Below are positions 35,246 to 45,246 of a stretch of 64,000 nt of DNA, one piece after another. Every line of letters starts with the position of its first letter. The first letter of the stretch is position 1. Source of the stretch: Muscardinus avellanarius. Its lineage: Eukaryota > Chordata > Mammalia > Rodentia > Gliridae. The translations under genes were made by a program, and so were the position numbers. The stretch is taken from assembly GCA_963383645.1 (NCBI GenBank), contig OY726566.1, forward strand, positions 93,618,029 through 93,682,028, read 5' to 3'. Below the pieces are notes generated by a model. It was not told where the DNA came from. It made no database searches and worked only from the letters and a program-made list of their open reading frames with translations.

Positions 35246-35770
35246 AAAACCAAAAATGCCTAGAAGGGCCACTGACCCTGGCTAGAAAGCATGGACAGTT
35301 ATGAATGGTGACTAAGAGCCAGAGAAGGTATAGACCATGAAACAGCGTGATATAACAAGGAAATGTGCTGTACAAGGGTGGTTAGTGATGGGCCAGAGAT
35401 GGGCAAGGGAGAACTTGGAGAGAAAGGAGAAAAAGTAACAGGTAGGAAAAACAGGGAAGCTTGGATAGAAGTGAAAACGGGATGGGAAGCATCAACATGA
35501 TTTATACAAGAAATTTTCTTGTAAAATTTGTGATAATCCAGTTTGTCACTGAAGAAGATAAGATGTAAGCCAAGAAAGTGGCAGCAGACATAGAAAAGAG
35601 AAAATAAGAATTAAAAAAAAAAAACAGTAAGGAGTCAGGTGTGATAGCGGGTGCCTTCATCTCCTGGACTGGGAGGCTGAGATGGGAGGATCTCAGGTTT
35701 GAAGACAGCCTCAGCAATGTAGCAAGACTCTCAGCAACCTAGCAAGACCCTGTTTCAAAACATAAAATGA

Positions 35771-35970
35771 GTCCAGCATGGTAGCACATGCCCGTATTCC
35801 CAGTAGTTGAGAAACTGAGACATGAGGATCACAGGTTTAAAGACAGGCTCAACAGCATAGCAAGATTCTCAGAAATCTAGCAAGACCCTGTTTCAAAGCA
35901 AAAATAAAAAGGACTGAGGATGTCGCTTGAAAGTAGAACAGCCCTGAGTTCAATCTCTAGTGCTGCAAAG
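35771..35970 (+). mobile_element. B1-dID SINE nested in a SINE linker
   Basis: gtccagcatggtagcacatg to caatctctagtgctgcaaag, inserted into the A-rich linker between the two halves of the host copy. Its tail expanded into the array that follows. Confidence 0.8.
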
Positions 35971-35972
35971 AT

Positions 35973-36006
<34 letters not shown>

Positions 36007-36044
36007 CGTGGTGGTGGTGATAATGATGATGATAAACAGATGAT

Positions 36045-36075
<31 letters not shown>

Positions 36076-36155
36076 TAGATAGACAGACAATAGATGGTAG
36101 ATAGATGATAGATAGATAGATAATAGATAGACAATAGATGATAGATAGATGATAC

Positions 36156-36195
<40 letters not shown>

Positions 36196-36340
36196 CAATT
36201 GATGATAGATAGATAAACAGACAGACAGATAATAGATGGTAGATAGATGATAGATAGATAGTAGATAGACAATAGATGATAGATGATAGATAGATAGATA
36301 GATAGATGATAGATAGATAGATAGATAGGTAGATAGGCAG
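35971..36340. repeat. GAT / GATA compound microsatellite
   Basis: (GAT)n at 35975-36005, a short GGT part, then about 300 bp of GATA units with scattered GATAGACA and GTAG interruptions. The minus strand reads as long Tyr/Leu/Ser frames that are artefacts of the repeat. Confidence 0.95.
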
Positions 36341-36577
36341 GCAAGCAGGCTGTGGGTATAGTTCAAAGGTAGAATGCCCCTGGGTTCAATCTCTAGTATC
36401 AAGGGAGGGTAGAAGGAAAGAAATGAAAGAAGGGAATATTTAGAAAGTAAAATTGGCAGATATTAGTCTTTGTTAGAAAGGAGAGAGTCAAAGGCACACT
36501 TAACATTTGCAGCTTAAGTTCATTAATCCATGTGTCATTGATGGAAAGGGAATTCAGGATAAAGAGCAGATGCCGAT

Positions 36578-36592
36578 GAAAGATAAATGTGC
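36578..36592. repeat. Left target-site duplication of the half-L1
   Basis: gaaagataaatgtgc, identical to 39541-39555. Together they define the element ends to the base. Confidence 0.92.
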
Positions 36593-37512
36593 AGGACTTC
36601 CAGGAAGATGGCGACGGAGCAAAACGGGGCTTACAAGCCCCACTAACAACCAATCTCTATTACCACAAAATCAGCGCCTTTCATAGCCAGGAAACACCAT
36701 CAGCAGAGAAACAAAAAATGTAATTTTAAGGGACAGAGAAAAAGAGGGCTGGAAAAACGAGACACCAGAAACCAGACCGCAGTGCTGCAGCCGGAGCCGT
36801 GGCGTGAAGCGGTGGGCGCCATTTTGCCTTGCAGCACCAGGTTTCAGAGAGGAAGGTAACTCATAACAGAGCTCAGAAACCAGAGAGGAGATACGCCAGC
36901 CTCACACCCGAGAACGTGGCAGCAGCGCCTTACTGCTGGCGGCAGCTGCGAGTTCACCAGACGGCACCAGACCAACTCACTCAACAGCCCACCAAGCTCC
37001 AGAGAGGAATGGTGGACAGTGAGCTGAGGTGAGCCGCTGCGGAACAGCCAGGTGGGATTCAGCAGATTTCTCGGCGCAGGGAGCAGCTAAAACTCCCAGG
37101 GACTTGGCTCAGCGCACCCCGCAGGGACTCAGAATGGAGTTCAAAAACAGAAAAGAAATACGCCAGCCTCACGGCCGAGGGCATAGCAGCGGCGCCATAT
37201 TGCTACCGAGGGTAGCAGCAGCGAATTTACCGAGTCCATGACAGCTCAATCTGCGCACTCAACAGTGAGTCAAATTGCAGCCCCTAGAGGAGAAATCCCA
37301 GTACTGTACTCCCAGGGACTTGACCCAGTGGGGGAGTCGTGGTGGCAGAGATATTACACCATAGGAGAACGCCCAACCTGGCACCCCCCATGGTCTAAAG
37401 CAGCCTCGATTGACTCCCTGGGTCTGAGACTCTGAGATACAACCCAGTAAAGGAGTAGTAGGGACTGAGATACCACAGACTCGAGATCCAGAGCACCTTA
37501 AGTGAAGTCATA
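36593..37512 (+). promoter_or_regulatory. L1-type 5'UTR / internal promoter
   Basis: GC-richer than its surroundings. AAGATGGCG at 36605-36613, 12 bases from the element start, is a YY1-like site placed as in other L1 promoters. Two diverged internal units are visible: cgccagcctcac recurs at 36894 and 37161, and actcccagggactt recurs at 37092 and 37308. RNA polymerase II internal promoter activity is inferred from the family. Confidence 0.6.
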
Positions 37513-38475
37513 GTGACCCAAGGGAAGAACCCAGAGAAGGCACAAACTTCCGAAATCATGAGAAGGAGGAATAAGAATGGAGCAATGAATGCCCACAACC
37601 CCACAACATCAGAACCTGATAAAACAGAAATTCAGAGATTTATAGAAAATCAAATCAGGAAAATAACTGTAGAAATAATAGAGGTGTTTCGAAAAGAATT
37701 CAGGGAGAGCCAAAGAGAGATAAAGGATGCAATTAATGAAGTAAAGGCCTCAATTCAAAGTACAAACAACCGATTAGACCACATGGAGAATAGAATCTCG
37801 CTCCTAGAAGATGATCATTCAAAAAATGAACGCATAGTTTCTAATTTAGAAAAAAAAATCCGACAGCAGGAATTTGACATTGAAGAAATATGGGCCCATT
37901 TTAAGAGAGCTAACCTAAGAATAATTGGAATAGAAGAGAGAAAAGAAGGTGAAACCAAAGGGATTAACAATCTTTTCAAGGAAGTAATAGCAGAAAATTT
38001 TCCAAACATAGAGCAAGAGGTCGATACACAGGTCCAGGAAACTTATAGAACCCCCATTAGAGAGGATCAGAGAAGAGGATCCCCACGCCACATAATTGTC
38101 AAAATGACCAATGTGGAAGCCAAGCAGAGAATCTTAAAGGCAACGGAAACAAAGGGCCAAGTGACATTCAGAGGCAAACCAATTAGAATCACTCCAGACT
38201 TCCCAAACCAAGTCATGAGAGCCAGAAGGGCTTGGAGTAACATATTCCAAACTCTGAAAGAAAACAACTTCCAGTCAAGAATTTCCTACCCAGCAAAACT
38301 TTCTATCAAATTAGATGGGGAAATAAGAAGCTTCCACGACAAACAGAAACTGAAGGAATTTATGTCTTCAAAACCAGCACTAGAGAAAATACTCAAAGAG
38401 ATTAACTACAAAGAAGAAATAGGCAACACACACCAGAACCAGAGAAATAAGATTTTTCATCCAACAGACAACTAA
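37513..38475 (+). CDS. L1 ORF1 protein, intact, 320 aa
   Basis: Encodes the RNA-binding chaperone of LINE-1, which forms trimers and coats element RNA in cytoplasmic particles. Visible parts are a short basic N-terminus (MRRRNK, 16-21) and a heptad-like coiled coil at about 40-130. The RRM domain at about 134-230 has NLRIIGI (134-140), FPNIEQE (163-169), RHIIVK (192-197) and GKPIRITPDF (221-230). A C-terminal domain at about 235-300 has RRAW (238-241) and RISYPAKLSI (256-265). Length fits the family (about 320-370). There is no stop or frameshift. The second Met (residue 16, 37558) may be the true start, since family members usually begin close to the basic stretch. No ORF2 follows. Confidence 0.9.
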   Translation: MTQGKNPEKAQTSEIMRRRNKNGAMNAHNPTTSEPDKTEIQRFIENQIRKITVEIIEVFRKEFRESQREIKDAINEVKASIQSTNNRLDHMENRISLLEDDHSKNERIVSNLEKKIRQQEFDIEEIWAHFKRANLRIIGIEERKEGETKGINNLFKEVIAENFPNIEQEVDTQVQETYRTPIREDQRRGSPRHIIVKMTNVEAKQRILKATETKGQVTFRGKPIRITPDFPNQVMRARRAWSNIFQTLKENNFQSRISYPAKLSIKLDGEIRSFHDKQKLKEFMSSKPALEKILKEINYKEEIGNTHQNQRNKIFHPTDN

Positions 38476-38499
38476 GATTGGTTATCTGTGGAGATTCAT

Positions 38500-39200
38500 T
38501 ATTTATGTTAGTCTTTTACCTATCTCTACATTGTATTGTTTGCTTTTATTGTTGCTAATTTTTAGGATTTCTAGTTGGAATATTAATATACCTTCAGATA
38601 TAGCATTTGGAAATATTTTATCCCATTCTATCAGTAACTTTTAACTCTGTTTACATTGTCTATGGATATACAATATTTTTTTATTTTTTAGGGAGTTTGT
38701 ATACTCTTCTGTTGCCTGTGCCATTGAAATCATACCCCAGAAATCATTGCCAATTTCAATGTTGTGAGGTTTTATGACCCAGATTTTCTTGTAAAAGTTC
38801 ATAGTCTTAAGATTTATATTTAGGTCTTTTATCTATTTTGAGTTAATATTTGTATATATGTTAGGTAAGGATCCAATTTTATTCTCTTTCATGTAATTAT
38901 TATTTTTCAACAATATTTAGTTAAAAGATTATTATTTCCTCCACCAAATATTCGTGGAAACCTTGTCAAAAATAACTTGACAATATATGGAAGAATTTAT
39001 CTCTAGGCTTTTATTTAACTCCAGTGGTTTATATATCTGCCTTTAGAACAGTACTACACTGTTTCAATTATTGTAGTTTTATATGGTTTGAAATCAGAAA
39101 ATATACATCTTCTAGCTTTGTTCTTCTTTGAGATTGTTTTGGGTATCTACAGTACATATTCCATATCAGGATAGATTTTTTTGAAAAATAAATAAATAAA
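38500..39200 (-). mobile_element. Decayed antisense L1 ORF2 fragment inside the half-L1
   Basis: Plus-strand blocks match the complement of the L1 ORF2 C-terminal region: ggaaatattttatcccattc, ttgcctgtgccattgaaat, gtcttttatctattttgagt, gaacagtactacactgtttc and agctttgttcttctttgaga, in the right order. The minus strand has no frame over about 66 codons, so it is far older than ORF1 next to it. Junctions lie near 38480-38500 and 39200-39260, the latter beside an A-rich tract. Confidence 0.7.
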
Positions 39201-39339
39201 TGTATGATAGCTTCGCCTAAAAAAAAAAAAGAAAAGAAAAAAATATTCTCTGGTAAGAAAGAAAGCAAAAAGAAATATTGAACTGTTATCTTTTAGTCAT
39301 CAAAAGCTTGGTATCAGACAAATGAAACTGTTTTGTGAG

Positions 39340-39540
39340 ATTATCATCGTTAATATTGGATAAATTGCTATAAAACTAGATGTCAACCACTAAGCCAAGC
39401 ATGGGAAGAAGGGATGGGGAGGGAACGGGGTGGGGATCAGGTAGGGGCTAACTGGGCGATGTGTGCATGTATGTCTACAAAAGTATTTTCTTTATACCAT
39501 TATGATGTATGAATACATTTTACCAATAAAAAAAAAGAAA
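39340..39540 (+). mobile_element. L1 3'UTR of the half-L1
   Basis: tcaaccactaagccaagcat, a G-rich stretch (ggggagggaacggggtgggg) and a gatgtatgaatacattttac end match, with substitutions, the complement of the independent L1 tail at 39920-40223. This shows the element shares its 3' end with a genuine L1 family. Poly-A signal AATAAA at 39525. Confidence 0.75.
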
Positions 39541-39555
39541 GAAAGATAAATGTGC
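39541..39555. repeat. Right target-site duplication of the half-L1
   Basis: gaaagataaatgtgc, identical to 36578-36592, directly after the A-rich end. Confidence 0.92.
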
Positions 39556-39919
39556 TGTTTTGAACACATGGCATCTGAGGTGCACAGGTAGAGTATCTTG
39601 CAAACAGAGGTTTAGGCGTCATTTCATAGGTAATAGTGCGGCCGTGGCTGTGCTCTCCCAGAACATGGCGACAGGAGATGACGAGAGCCCCCAGGAACAG
39701 CAGCATCGTGGGTGGGTGAAGGAAGAGGAGCCAGTGAAGGAGAGGTCAGAGGGGCTAAAGAACAGGCAGGAGAACATAATGCCATGTACCAAAAGAAACT
39801 TAGTCACAAGAAGTCAGTGCCAGTGGTGTCAAATGTAGCAGAGAGCTTTTATAAGAAGGCCCGGAAAGTACCCTGTGGACTTGGCAATTAGAGTATCATT
39901 GGCTGTCGGTCAGAATAAC

Positions 39920-40223
39920 GTTTTTTTTTCTTTTTTTTAATTTTTATTTATTTTTTTTTTATTTTTTAAATTTTTATTGGTTCATTATATTCATACATCA
40001 AGTTGGGGTAAAAAAACTTGTGTGTACAGACATGTACACATCACTGATTTAACCCCTACCCAATTCCCACCCCATTCCCTCTCCGTCCCTCCCTCCCTTG
40101 CTCGGCTTAGTGGTTGACTTTGATATGTTTAAGTACATTGTGTGTTTTAGAGATTTTTCCTCTTCCTCCCTCTCTCCCCCTTTAGGTTGTCTTGTTTGCT
40201 CCTCTATAGGATTTCCTTTTTCA
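39920..40223 (-). mobile_element. 5'-truncated L1 3' end
   Basis: Minus-strand L1 3'UTR with its A tail shown as poly-T at 39920-39975. Flanked by the 9-bp duplication cagaataac (39911-39919 and 40224-40232). Confidence 0.8.
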
Positions 40224-40532
40224 CAGAATAACTTTTTAATAAAGAGGTGAGAGTAGAAATCAGATGATGGCACTCTAAATATTTTTCTTTTTTCATTTAA
40301 GATCCAGAACTTTTTATGAACAATAGTCTGTATTTTTTTTTGCTTTGTTATTGTGAGTGAGACGATTCAAGGAAGATGAGGTTTCTGATGTTTGTTCTCA
40401 GAATGTGGTACTAGAATTTGAAATTTCAGAGGCCAGAAACAGGATTTAACTTAGCAGGAAATTATTCTATTTTTAAAATTTCCTTTTTTTTTTTTCTTTA
40501 AGATTTTCACTGGTTAAAAAGATATTTGTTGT

Positions 40533-40748
40533 CAGCTGGGCGTGGTAGCGCATGCTTGTAATCCCAGCATTTGGGAGGCTGAGACAGGAGGATTGCAATT
40601 CGAGGTCAGCCTCAGCTACTACTTAGTGAGGCCCCTTGCAACTCAGTGAGACCCTGTTTCAAAATAAAGAATAAAAAATAGGACTAGGGTTGTAGTTCAG
40701 AGGTAAAATGCCCCGGGGTTCCATTCCCAGTATTGTTTAACAAAAAAA
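40533..40748 (+). mobile_element. B1-dID SINE
   Basis: gtcagctgggcgtggtagcg to ccattcccagtattg with an A tail. Confidence 0.85.
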
Positions 40749-40940
40749 ATTGTTCTCCTAGCAAAACAAGAAATCTGAAAGCAAGCCATTGCTGGTGTTG
40801 GCCAACAGTTCAGTAGCAACACAAGCACATCTCCTAGTCTCCATTTTCCCCTCTCAAATCAGAATAAAGGGGAGGAAGGGAGAAAGGACTAGAACCCACT
40901 TCAGCTCTCTCCCTTTATTAGGAAACACAAAAGCCTTCCT

Positions 40941-41122
40941 AGCCAGGCACAACAATGCAAGCCTGTAACCCCAGAGACTGGGGAGGCTGAGGCAGGAGAA
41001 TCACGAGTTCGAGAGGAGCCTGGACAATTTAGCAAGGCCTTGTCTCAAAATAAAAAATCCAAAGGGCTGGGGCTGCAGCTCAGTGGCAGAGTGCCCTGGG
41101 TTCAGTCTTCAGTACCAGGCTC
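40941..41122 (+). mobile_element. B1-dID SINE, older-looking variant
   Basis: agccaggcacaacaatgcaa, ggctggggctgcagctcagt, ...gttcagtcttcagtacc. It reads cagtggcagagtgccctggg, closer to ID and common squirrel SINE types than the other copies. No clear A tail. Confidence 0.75.
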
Positions 41123-41124
41123 GG

Positions 41125-43008
41125 GAAAGCCTTCATAGAAGCCACAGAAGACTCGACTGAGGAGGGCACTAGCCACTCTGTGACACATGGTCACCTCTAG
41201 CTACAAACAGTGTGTTTTCCAGAGGCTAGCGTAGAAAGCAAAGCAAGGGAGTAGAGAATAAGAAATAGCCATTGTTTTATAAAAAAGCAATATCCAGAGG
41301 TCAAGGTTCAATCTTCTTGTGTAGACCAATGAATGGATTTAGCAGAAAGCCATCGTTCCCGTGCACAGATGGCTAATGAGGAATCTGAAAGATTCATGCT
41401 TGCATCGCCAGGGTCATAAGAGGACCGAGGATACTGTGAAGGAGCCGATGCCACCCATCCCCAGTAATAGAAGAACTGCTCAAAGCCCGTTTCTTAATAA
41501 AATAATCAAGCACTAATAGATGTAAACGCCACACGGTAGACAGTGCTAATGTGAAGAGCAGTCCCTGGGGCCAGGATACACTTACTTATGTAACGTCTAA
41601 CATAGTGCATGCAGCTGTGTGTGCATGTCTGTCCAGAAGCTCCCTTTCTTCACTCTAATCTCCCAAGCACATTCTTTCAGTGGCACCTTTTTGTAGCTTT
41701 CTGTTCAACATTTAAGAGCTAGTTCATTGCTTGTGTTGTCTCTGTTTACCAGGCTCAGCATTCCTTTGCTCCGTTTATTTCTTCCTATTAAAAAAACTTT
41801 GTAAATTTTAGGAAGCACTTGGGAATTCACAAGCCAGCTCTTCTGCAGTGCCCTGGGCCTCGTTTTTGTGTAATAAAATGTTACACTGGGGCTATAGATT
41901 ACAATCAAATGAAACGCACAACATTCAGATCTGTAGAACTGTTCTTCCTTTGCTCATTGAGAATTTTACCTTGGAGCTAAACTTGCCATTGACTTAACTC
42001 TACATGAGGTGTTTTATATTTCCATTTGGCAGTGGTCAATTGCCACATGATGAAATCATATATTTTTAGAATAGGAAAGGGAAATTTTTTAGTTGCTGGT
42101 TGAATTTTGTTCAGAATGTCTTTGACAGAACTTGGTCTGTTACGATAGCTTTGGACTTTAGACCACGAGTGAGCTTTCTGGGTCTGATTTTTGTCTTTTT
42201 TTGTTAATACACAGATAAATATTTCTACCTGCCACATCTAGTCTCATGTGACAAATGAATCCAGGGGCTGAGAAGCCCTAAAATGCTTTGCGATATTATC
42301 ACAATGTTCCGTAGAGTTGCTTTCCCGTAGCCTACCATATGCAGTGTGATATGATGTTCCTGACTTGTAACCAAACAAGAGGAATACTGGCTGCGTTAGA
42401 GAGAAGACAACGTCATATCCAGTCTCCAGCAGGTCCAGTTAGTGAATACTCAGGATGATAGCAAGACTGATAATCATTTAAAATCCCCATGGCCACCTTT
42501 CCTTCCTCACTACATGTCAGTTCCCTTGAACAACATTTGATTTTTTTGTGTGTGTTTACTATATTATTTTAATTGATCAGAGGCTTGTTCCAACAGAAGA
42601 TAATTTAGCCTTATAAGTTCTGCATCTGGATTATCTATCCAGGACCTTGTTTGGACTTGACATAATCTAGGAATAGATTGAGCACTAAAAGGCCTTAGCT
42701 ACAGATACTGCTACAGCCAGGTGCTGAGTCCCCACCCTGAAAGGAGAAGCTATCTCCCAAGTCAGCCAGTGATGGCTCACCAAATCTCACGTGCCCTGAG
42801 TCCAGGAAGCCCTTGTTCCATGGGACCCCATATCCTCTGACAGAGAAGAGGAAGGAGTTTTATAGAGAAAAACAAACAGTACTCATATGTATAAATTGAA
42901 CTTCCGAAAAAGATGAAATTATTTTGTAAGTAACTTATAATTAATCTTAAGACTACATGGATAACTAACAGACTAAAGAGTAATAACTGCTTACGTTTCC
43001 GATTTCTA
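41125..43008. other. Unique intronic sequence
   Basis: No repeat, exon or RNA gene recognised over about 1.9 kb. Confidence 0.45.
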
Positions 43009-43028
43009 TTAATATTGAGTATACTTTA

Positions 43029-43228
43029 TTTTTTTATTTTTATTTTTTGTGGTACTGGGGTTTCTGGAAGCCCTTTTACCTCCAGGCTACACTCCCAGAC
43101 CTATTTTATATTTTTTTAATTTGGAAACAGGGTCTCCTAAGTCAATGCGGCTGGCTTCGAACCTGCGCGATCCTCCTGTCTCTGCCTCCCAAGCACAGGG
43201 ATTACAAGTGTGCGCCACCACGCCCGGC
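43029..43228 (-). mobile_element. B1-dID SINE, GC-rich subfamily
   Basis: ggtttctggaagccctttta ID half and CpG-rich B1 half. Target duplication of 20 bp with one mismatch: ttaatattgagtatacttta (43009-43028) and ttaatattaagtatacttta (43229-43248). Confidence 0.9.
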
Positions 43229-43261
43229 TTAATATTAAGTATACTTTAAAAGCTATTGTTG

Positions 43262-43412
43262 TGTTTTACCCATATTGACCCATTCAACCTCATGATACAG
43301 GCCCCATTATCTTCATCTTATGAAAGAAACTAAGGCAAAGAGAATTCAAGTAATCAGGTCTTGGTCACATAAAATAAGTGGTAGAGACGGGATTCAGAAC
43401 CAACCTCTGAGG
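43262..43412 (-). mobile_element. MIR ancient SINE
   Basis: Antisense order: tgacccattcaacctcatga, ccccattatcttcatcttat, aatcaggtcttggtcacata, gacgggattcagaacc. Confidence 0.6.
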
Positions 43413-43414
43413 CT

Positions 43415-44484
43415 CCAGAGAACTGAAAGAAATTTTGAATGATTTTACCAAATTATTGTTGGTGATATTTGAGAAATTAGGAGCAGTTGGAAATACAACA
43501 GAACTCTAGAGATAAACAAATATAGTTTCATACTTTGGCTGTTCAGTATTTTCCTGCAGAAAAATCTCCAGATGTGGTTAATTTATTCTATAAATTATTG
43601 TGGGAAGGGATAAAAAGCTCCTATCAAACTTTCTAAAAAGATCCTTTGAGTACACGTAGTTGGCCCTAAGCGCTACAAGAGTTAAAGTGGACTGCAGCAC
43701 ACTACCACTATGACTTCCACCCCACCTCAACCCCAGGTTTTAGGCTTCAGTGCAGGCAGCAAGATGACTCCAAACAGGGACTTGATCATGATCAGGCCCT
43801 CTGTATAATATATCCTGCTTGGTACTGAGTTCCCCATTTAAAGGGAAAGACAGATTGACTGGAATGTGTTGGCCAGAAAACTTTGAAAATTATGACAATA
43901 TTCAACCTTGTCATTTGGAGAATGACTGAAGAACCAAGGACAGCTAGCCTAGAAAGGGGAAGACTTCAAGGAAGCCCAAAGAGACAGCCTCAGTACCTGA
44001 AGTACTGATGTGTAGCATTAGGGGGAATCAGAGCCAGTGATGAGAAGTTAGTGAAGGCAGAGATTGGCTTGTTGTATGATGATCAAATACTCCAGAGATG
44101 CAGTTGGCCGCCTCAGAAGGTCTTAGGTTTCCCTTCACAAATGCTCCCGTGAGTGTGCAACCCCAGAAGCTGGACAGCCGCTTGCACACGTGTGGAAGGC
44201 ACAGGCACAGACCACATGGCTGGGCCACCCGACTGGAAGGCCACTTCCAGCTCTGAGGTCCTGTTTCTATCTTTCTATGAATTGATTTGAGACAGTCAGC
44301 TGAGCTTCTATGTATAATCAAGTACAGAAATAGTCTAGCACGTCTTAGGCTTCTATAATGCTGCCAACACTAGTATTAGCCAAATTGGTAAAAACAACAA
44401 GATTAACAAAATAATATGTGTTCCCCAAAATTCTGTAGGCATCTAATGACATGATTGGTGTTTTGTCCTCACCCCTTCTTGCAG
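43415..44484. other. Intronic sequence before the first exon
   Basis: No repeat recognised. It ends in the acceptor tract tgtcctcaccccttcttgcag (44464-44484). Confidence 0.5.
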
Positions 44485-44626
44485 TGCTTTCTCCTGCTCA
44501 AGAGGGCCACGTGAGCATGGACCTCCCCCCAGTGTCCGAGCAGATCACACAGACGCTGAGTGAACTTGCCAAGTCTTTCCAGGACATGGCCGACCGCTGC
44601 TTACTGGTCTTGCATCTGGAAGTAAG
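44485..44626 (+). CDS. EXOC4: EXOC4 (Sec8) exon, probably exon 15
   Basis: A 142-nt exon of one subunit of the octameric exocyst, which tethers secretory vesicles to the plasma membrane. It carries the last 2 nt of a split codon, 46 complete codons and 2 nt of an Arg codon (AG|A). The translation from LSPAQEG to LVLHLEV matches Sec8 at about residues 736-781, including PPVSEQI and [15 protein letters not shown]. The start of the exon (EGHVSM) differs from the remembered human residues, while the rest is nearly identical. The acceptor is a pyrimidine tract with gcag at 44481-44484 and the donor is AAG|GTATGA. The phase matches the next exon exactly. Exon number is inferred. Confidence 0.96.
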
Positions 44627-44877
44627 GTATGACCCAGCTAAACCCAGGCTTTGAAATATCAATGGCTCATTAATCACCTGCATATTTGTGGTGGGGTATC
44701 ACCATAATTTGTAGTTCTTTTTGTTGATATTGTCTTTTTTACAATGGACATGATTTTCAACATTATTCGGTCACTATAAAAGTACCTGAGAACATACCGT
44801 ATTGCGAGTGTGATGGTACAGAGTTGGCGTGGCCTGTGACGTCAGAAAGGGTCTGGATGTTCATACTTGCAGGCTAG

Positions 44878-45012
44878 ATGATATGAGTTTGACTAACAAC
44901 CTTACAAATCCTCAGTTTACTCTTATTAAAATGGAAATGGTGACTCCTAATTTACAGAGATTTTATAAATGAAGTAATTGTCTGCCACATAGTAAGGGCT
45001 CAAGATGTGGTT
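44878..45012 (+). mobile_element. MIR ancient SINE
   Basis: Sense order: atcctcagtttactcttatt, ttataaatgaagtaattgtc, cacatagtaagggctcaaga. Confidence 0.6.
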
Positions 45013-45246
45013 GCTTTGCATTTATTTTATCTTTATTGTCATTCATATTTTTGCTATAAAATCAAAGTCGAGAAGAGAATTACAGATGCAAGAACCATGA
45101 TCCCTTTCTGCAAAGAACTTAAAACCCAAATGAAGAAATTAAGGTAAATAATAATCCAAGAAAGAGGTTTCAAAGATGCCAAATGCTTGGCCTCTCATTC
45201 CTTTCCCTGCAGGAGGGGATACTGTGATTATCATTGGTAGTCTTTA

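Larger units (their letters stand above)
35634..36405 (+). mobile_element. B1-dID SINE split at its linker
   Basis: The B1 half (gtcaggtgtgatagcgggtg ... accctgtttcaaaac, 35634-35764) is separated from its ID half (ctgtgggtatagttcaaagg ... ttcaatctctagtatc, 36350-36400) by a complete second SINE and a GAT/GATA array. Confidence 0.75.
36593..39540 (+). mobile_element. HAL1-type (half-L1) retrotransposon, full length
   Basis: A 2948-bp unit lies between identical 15-bp duplications. It comprises a 5'UTR (36593-37512), an intact ORF1 (37513-38475), an about 0.7-kb antisense fragment of an old L1 in place of ORF2, an L1-family 3'UTR (about 39340-39530) and an A-rich end. No ORF2 endonuclease or reverse-transcriptase reading frame exists in the sense direction, so mobilisation must have used enzymes from elsewhere, as known for HAL1 elements. 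The perfect duplications and open ORF1 imply fairly recent insertion. An alternative is a one-off L1 rearrangement; comparison with other genomic copies would separate the two. Confidence 0.8.
1..44484 (+). other. EXOC4: EXOC4 intron 14 (3' part), provisional numbering
   Basis: This is non-coding sequence upstream of the first recognisable EXOC4 exon. The intron enters the next exon in phase 1: the exon begins with the last two bases of a split codon. No other segment resembling Sec8 coding sequence was recognised here, so the interval appears to be one intron extending beyond the window. It ends in a pyrimidine-rich tract and CAG at 44482-44484. The number 14 is inferred from the protein position and the 18-exon human gene. 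Confidence 0.8.

Noticed and set aside
35877..36402. Minus-strand frames of 150-155 codons rich in Tyr, Leu, Ser and Ile
   Set aside because: Translation of the GATA/GAT microsatellite and SINE sequence; no protein family.
37513..38475. Host gene encoding a coiled-coil RNA-binding protein
   Set aside because: It lies inside a retrotransposon with target duplications and shows the ordered L1 ORF1 domains; it is an element gene.
38500..39200. Twin-priming inversion of the same L1
   Set aside because: An inversion from the same insertion would be as well preserved as ORF1 and would sit at the 5' end. This piece is decayed and internal.
44644..44657. Alternative end of EXOC4 at the in-frame stop shortly after exon 15
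   Set aside because: The stop lies in intron after a good donor, and the next exon continues Sec8 in phase.
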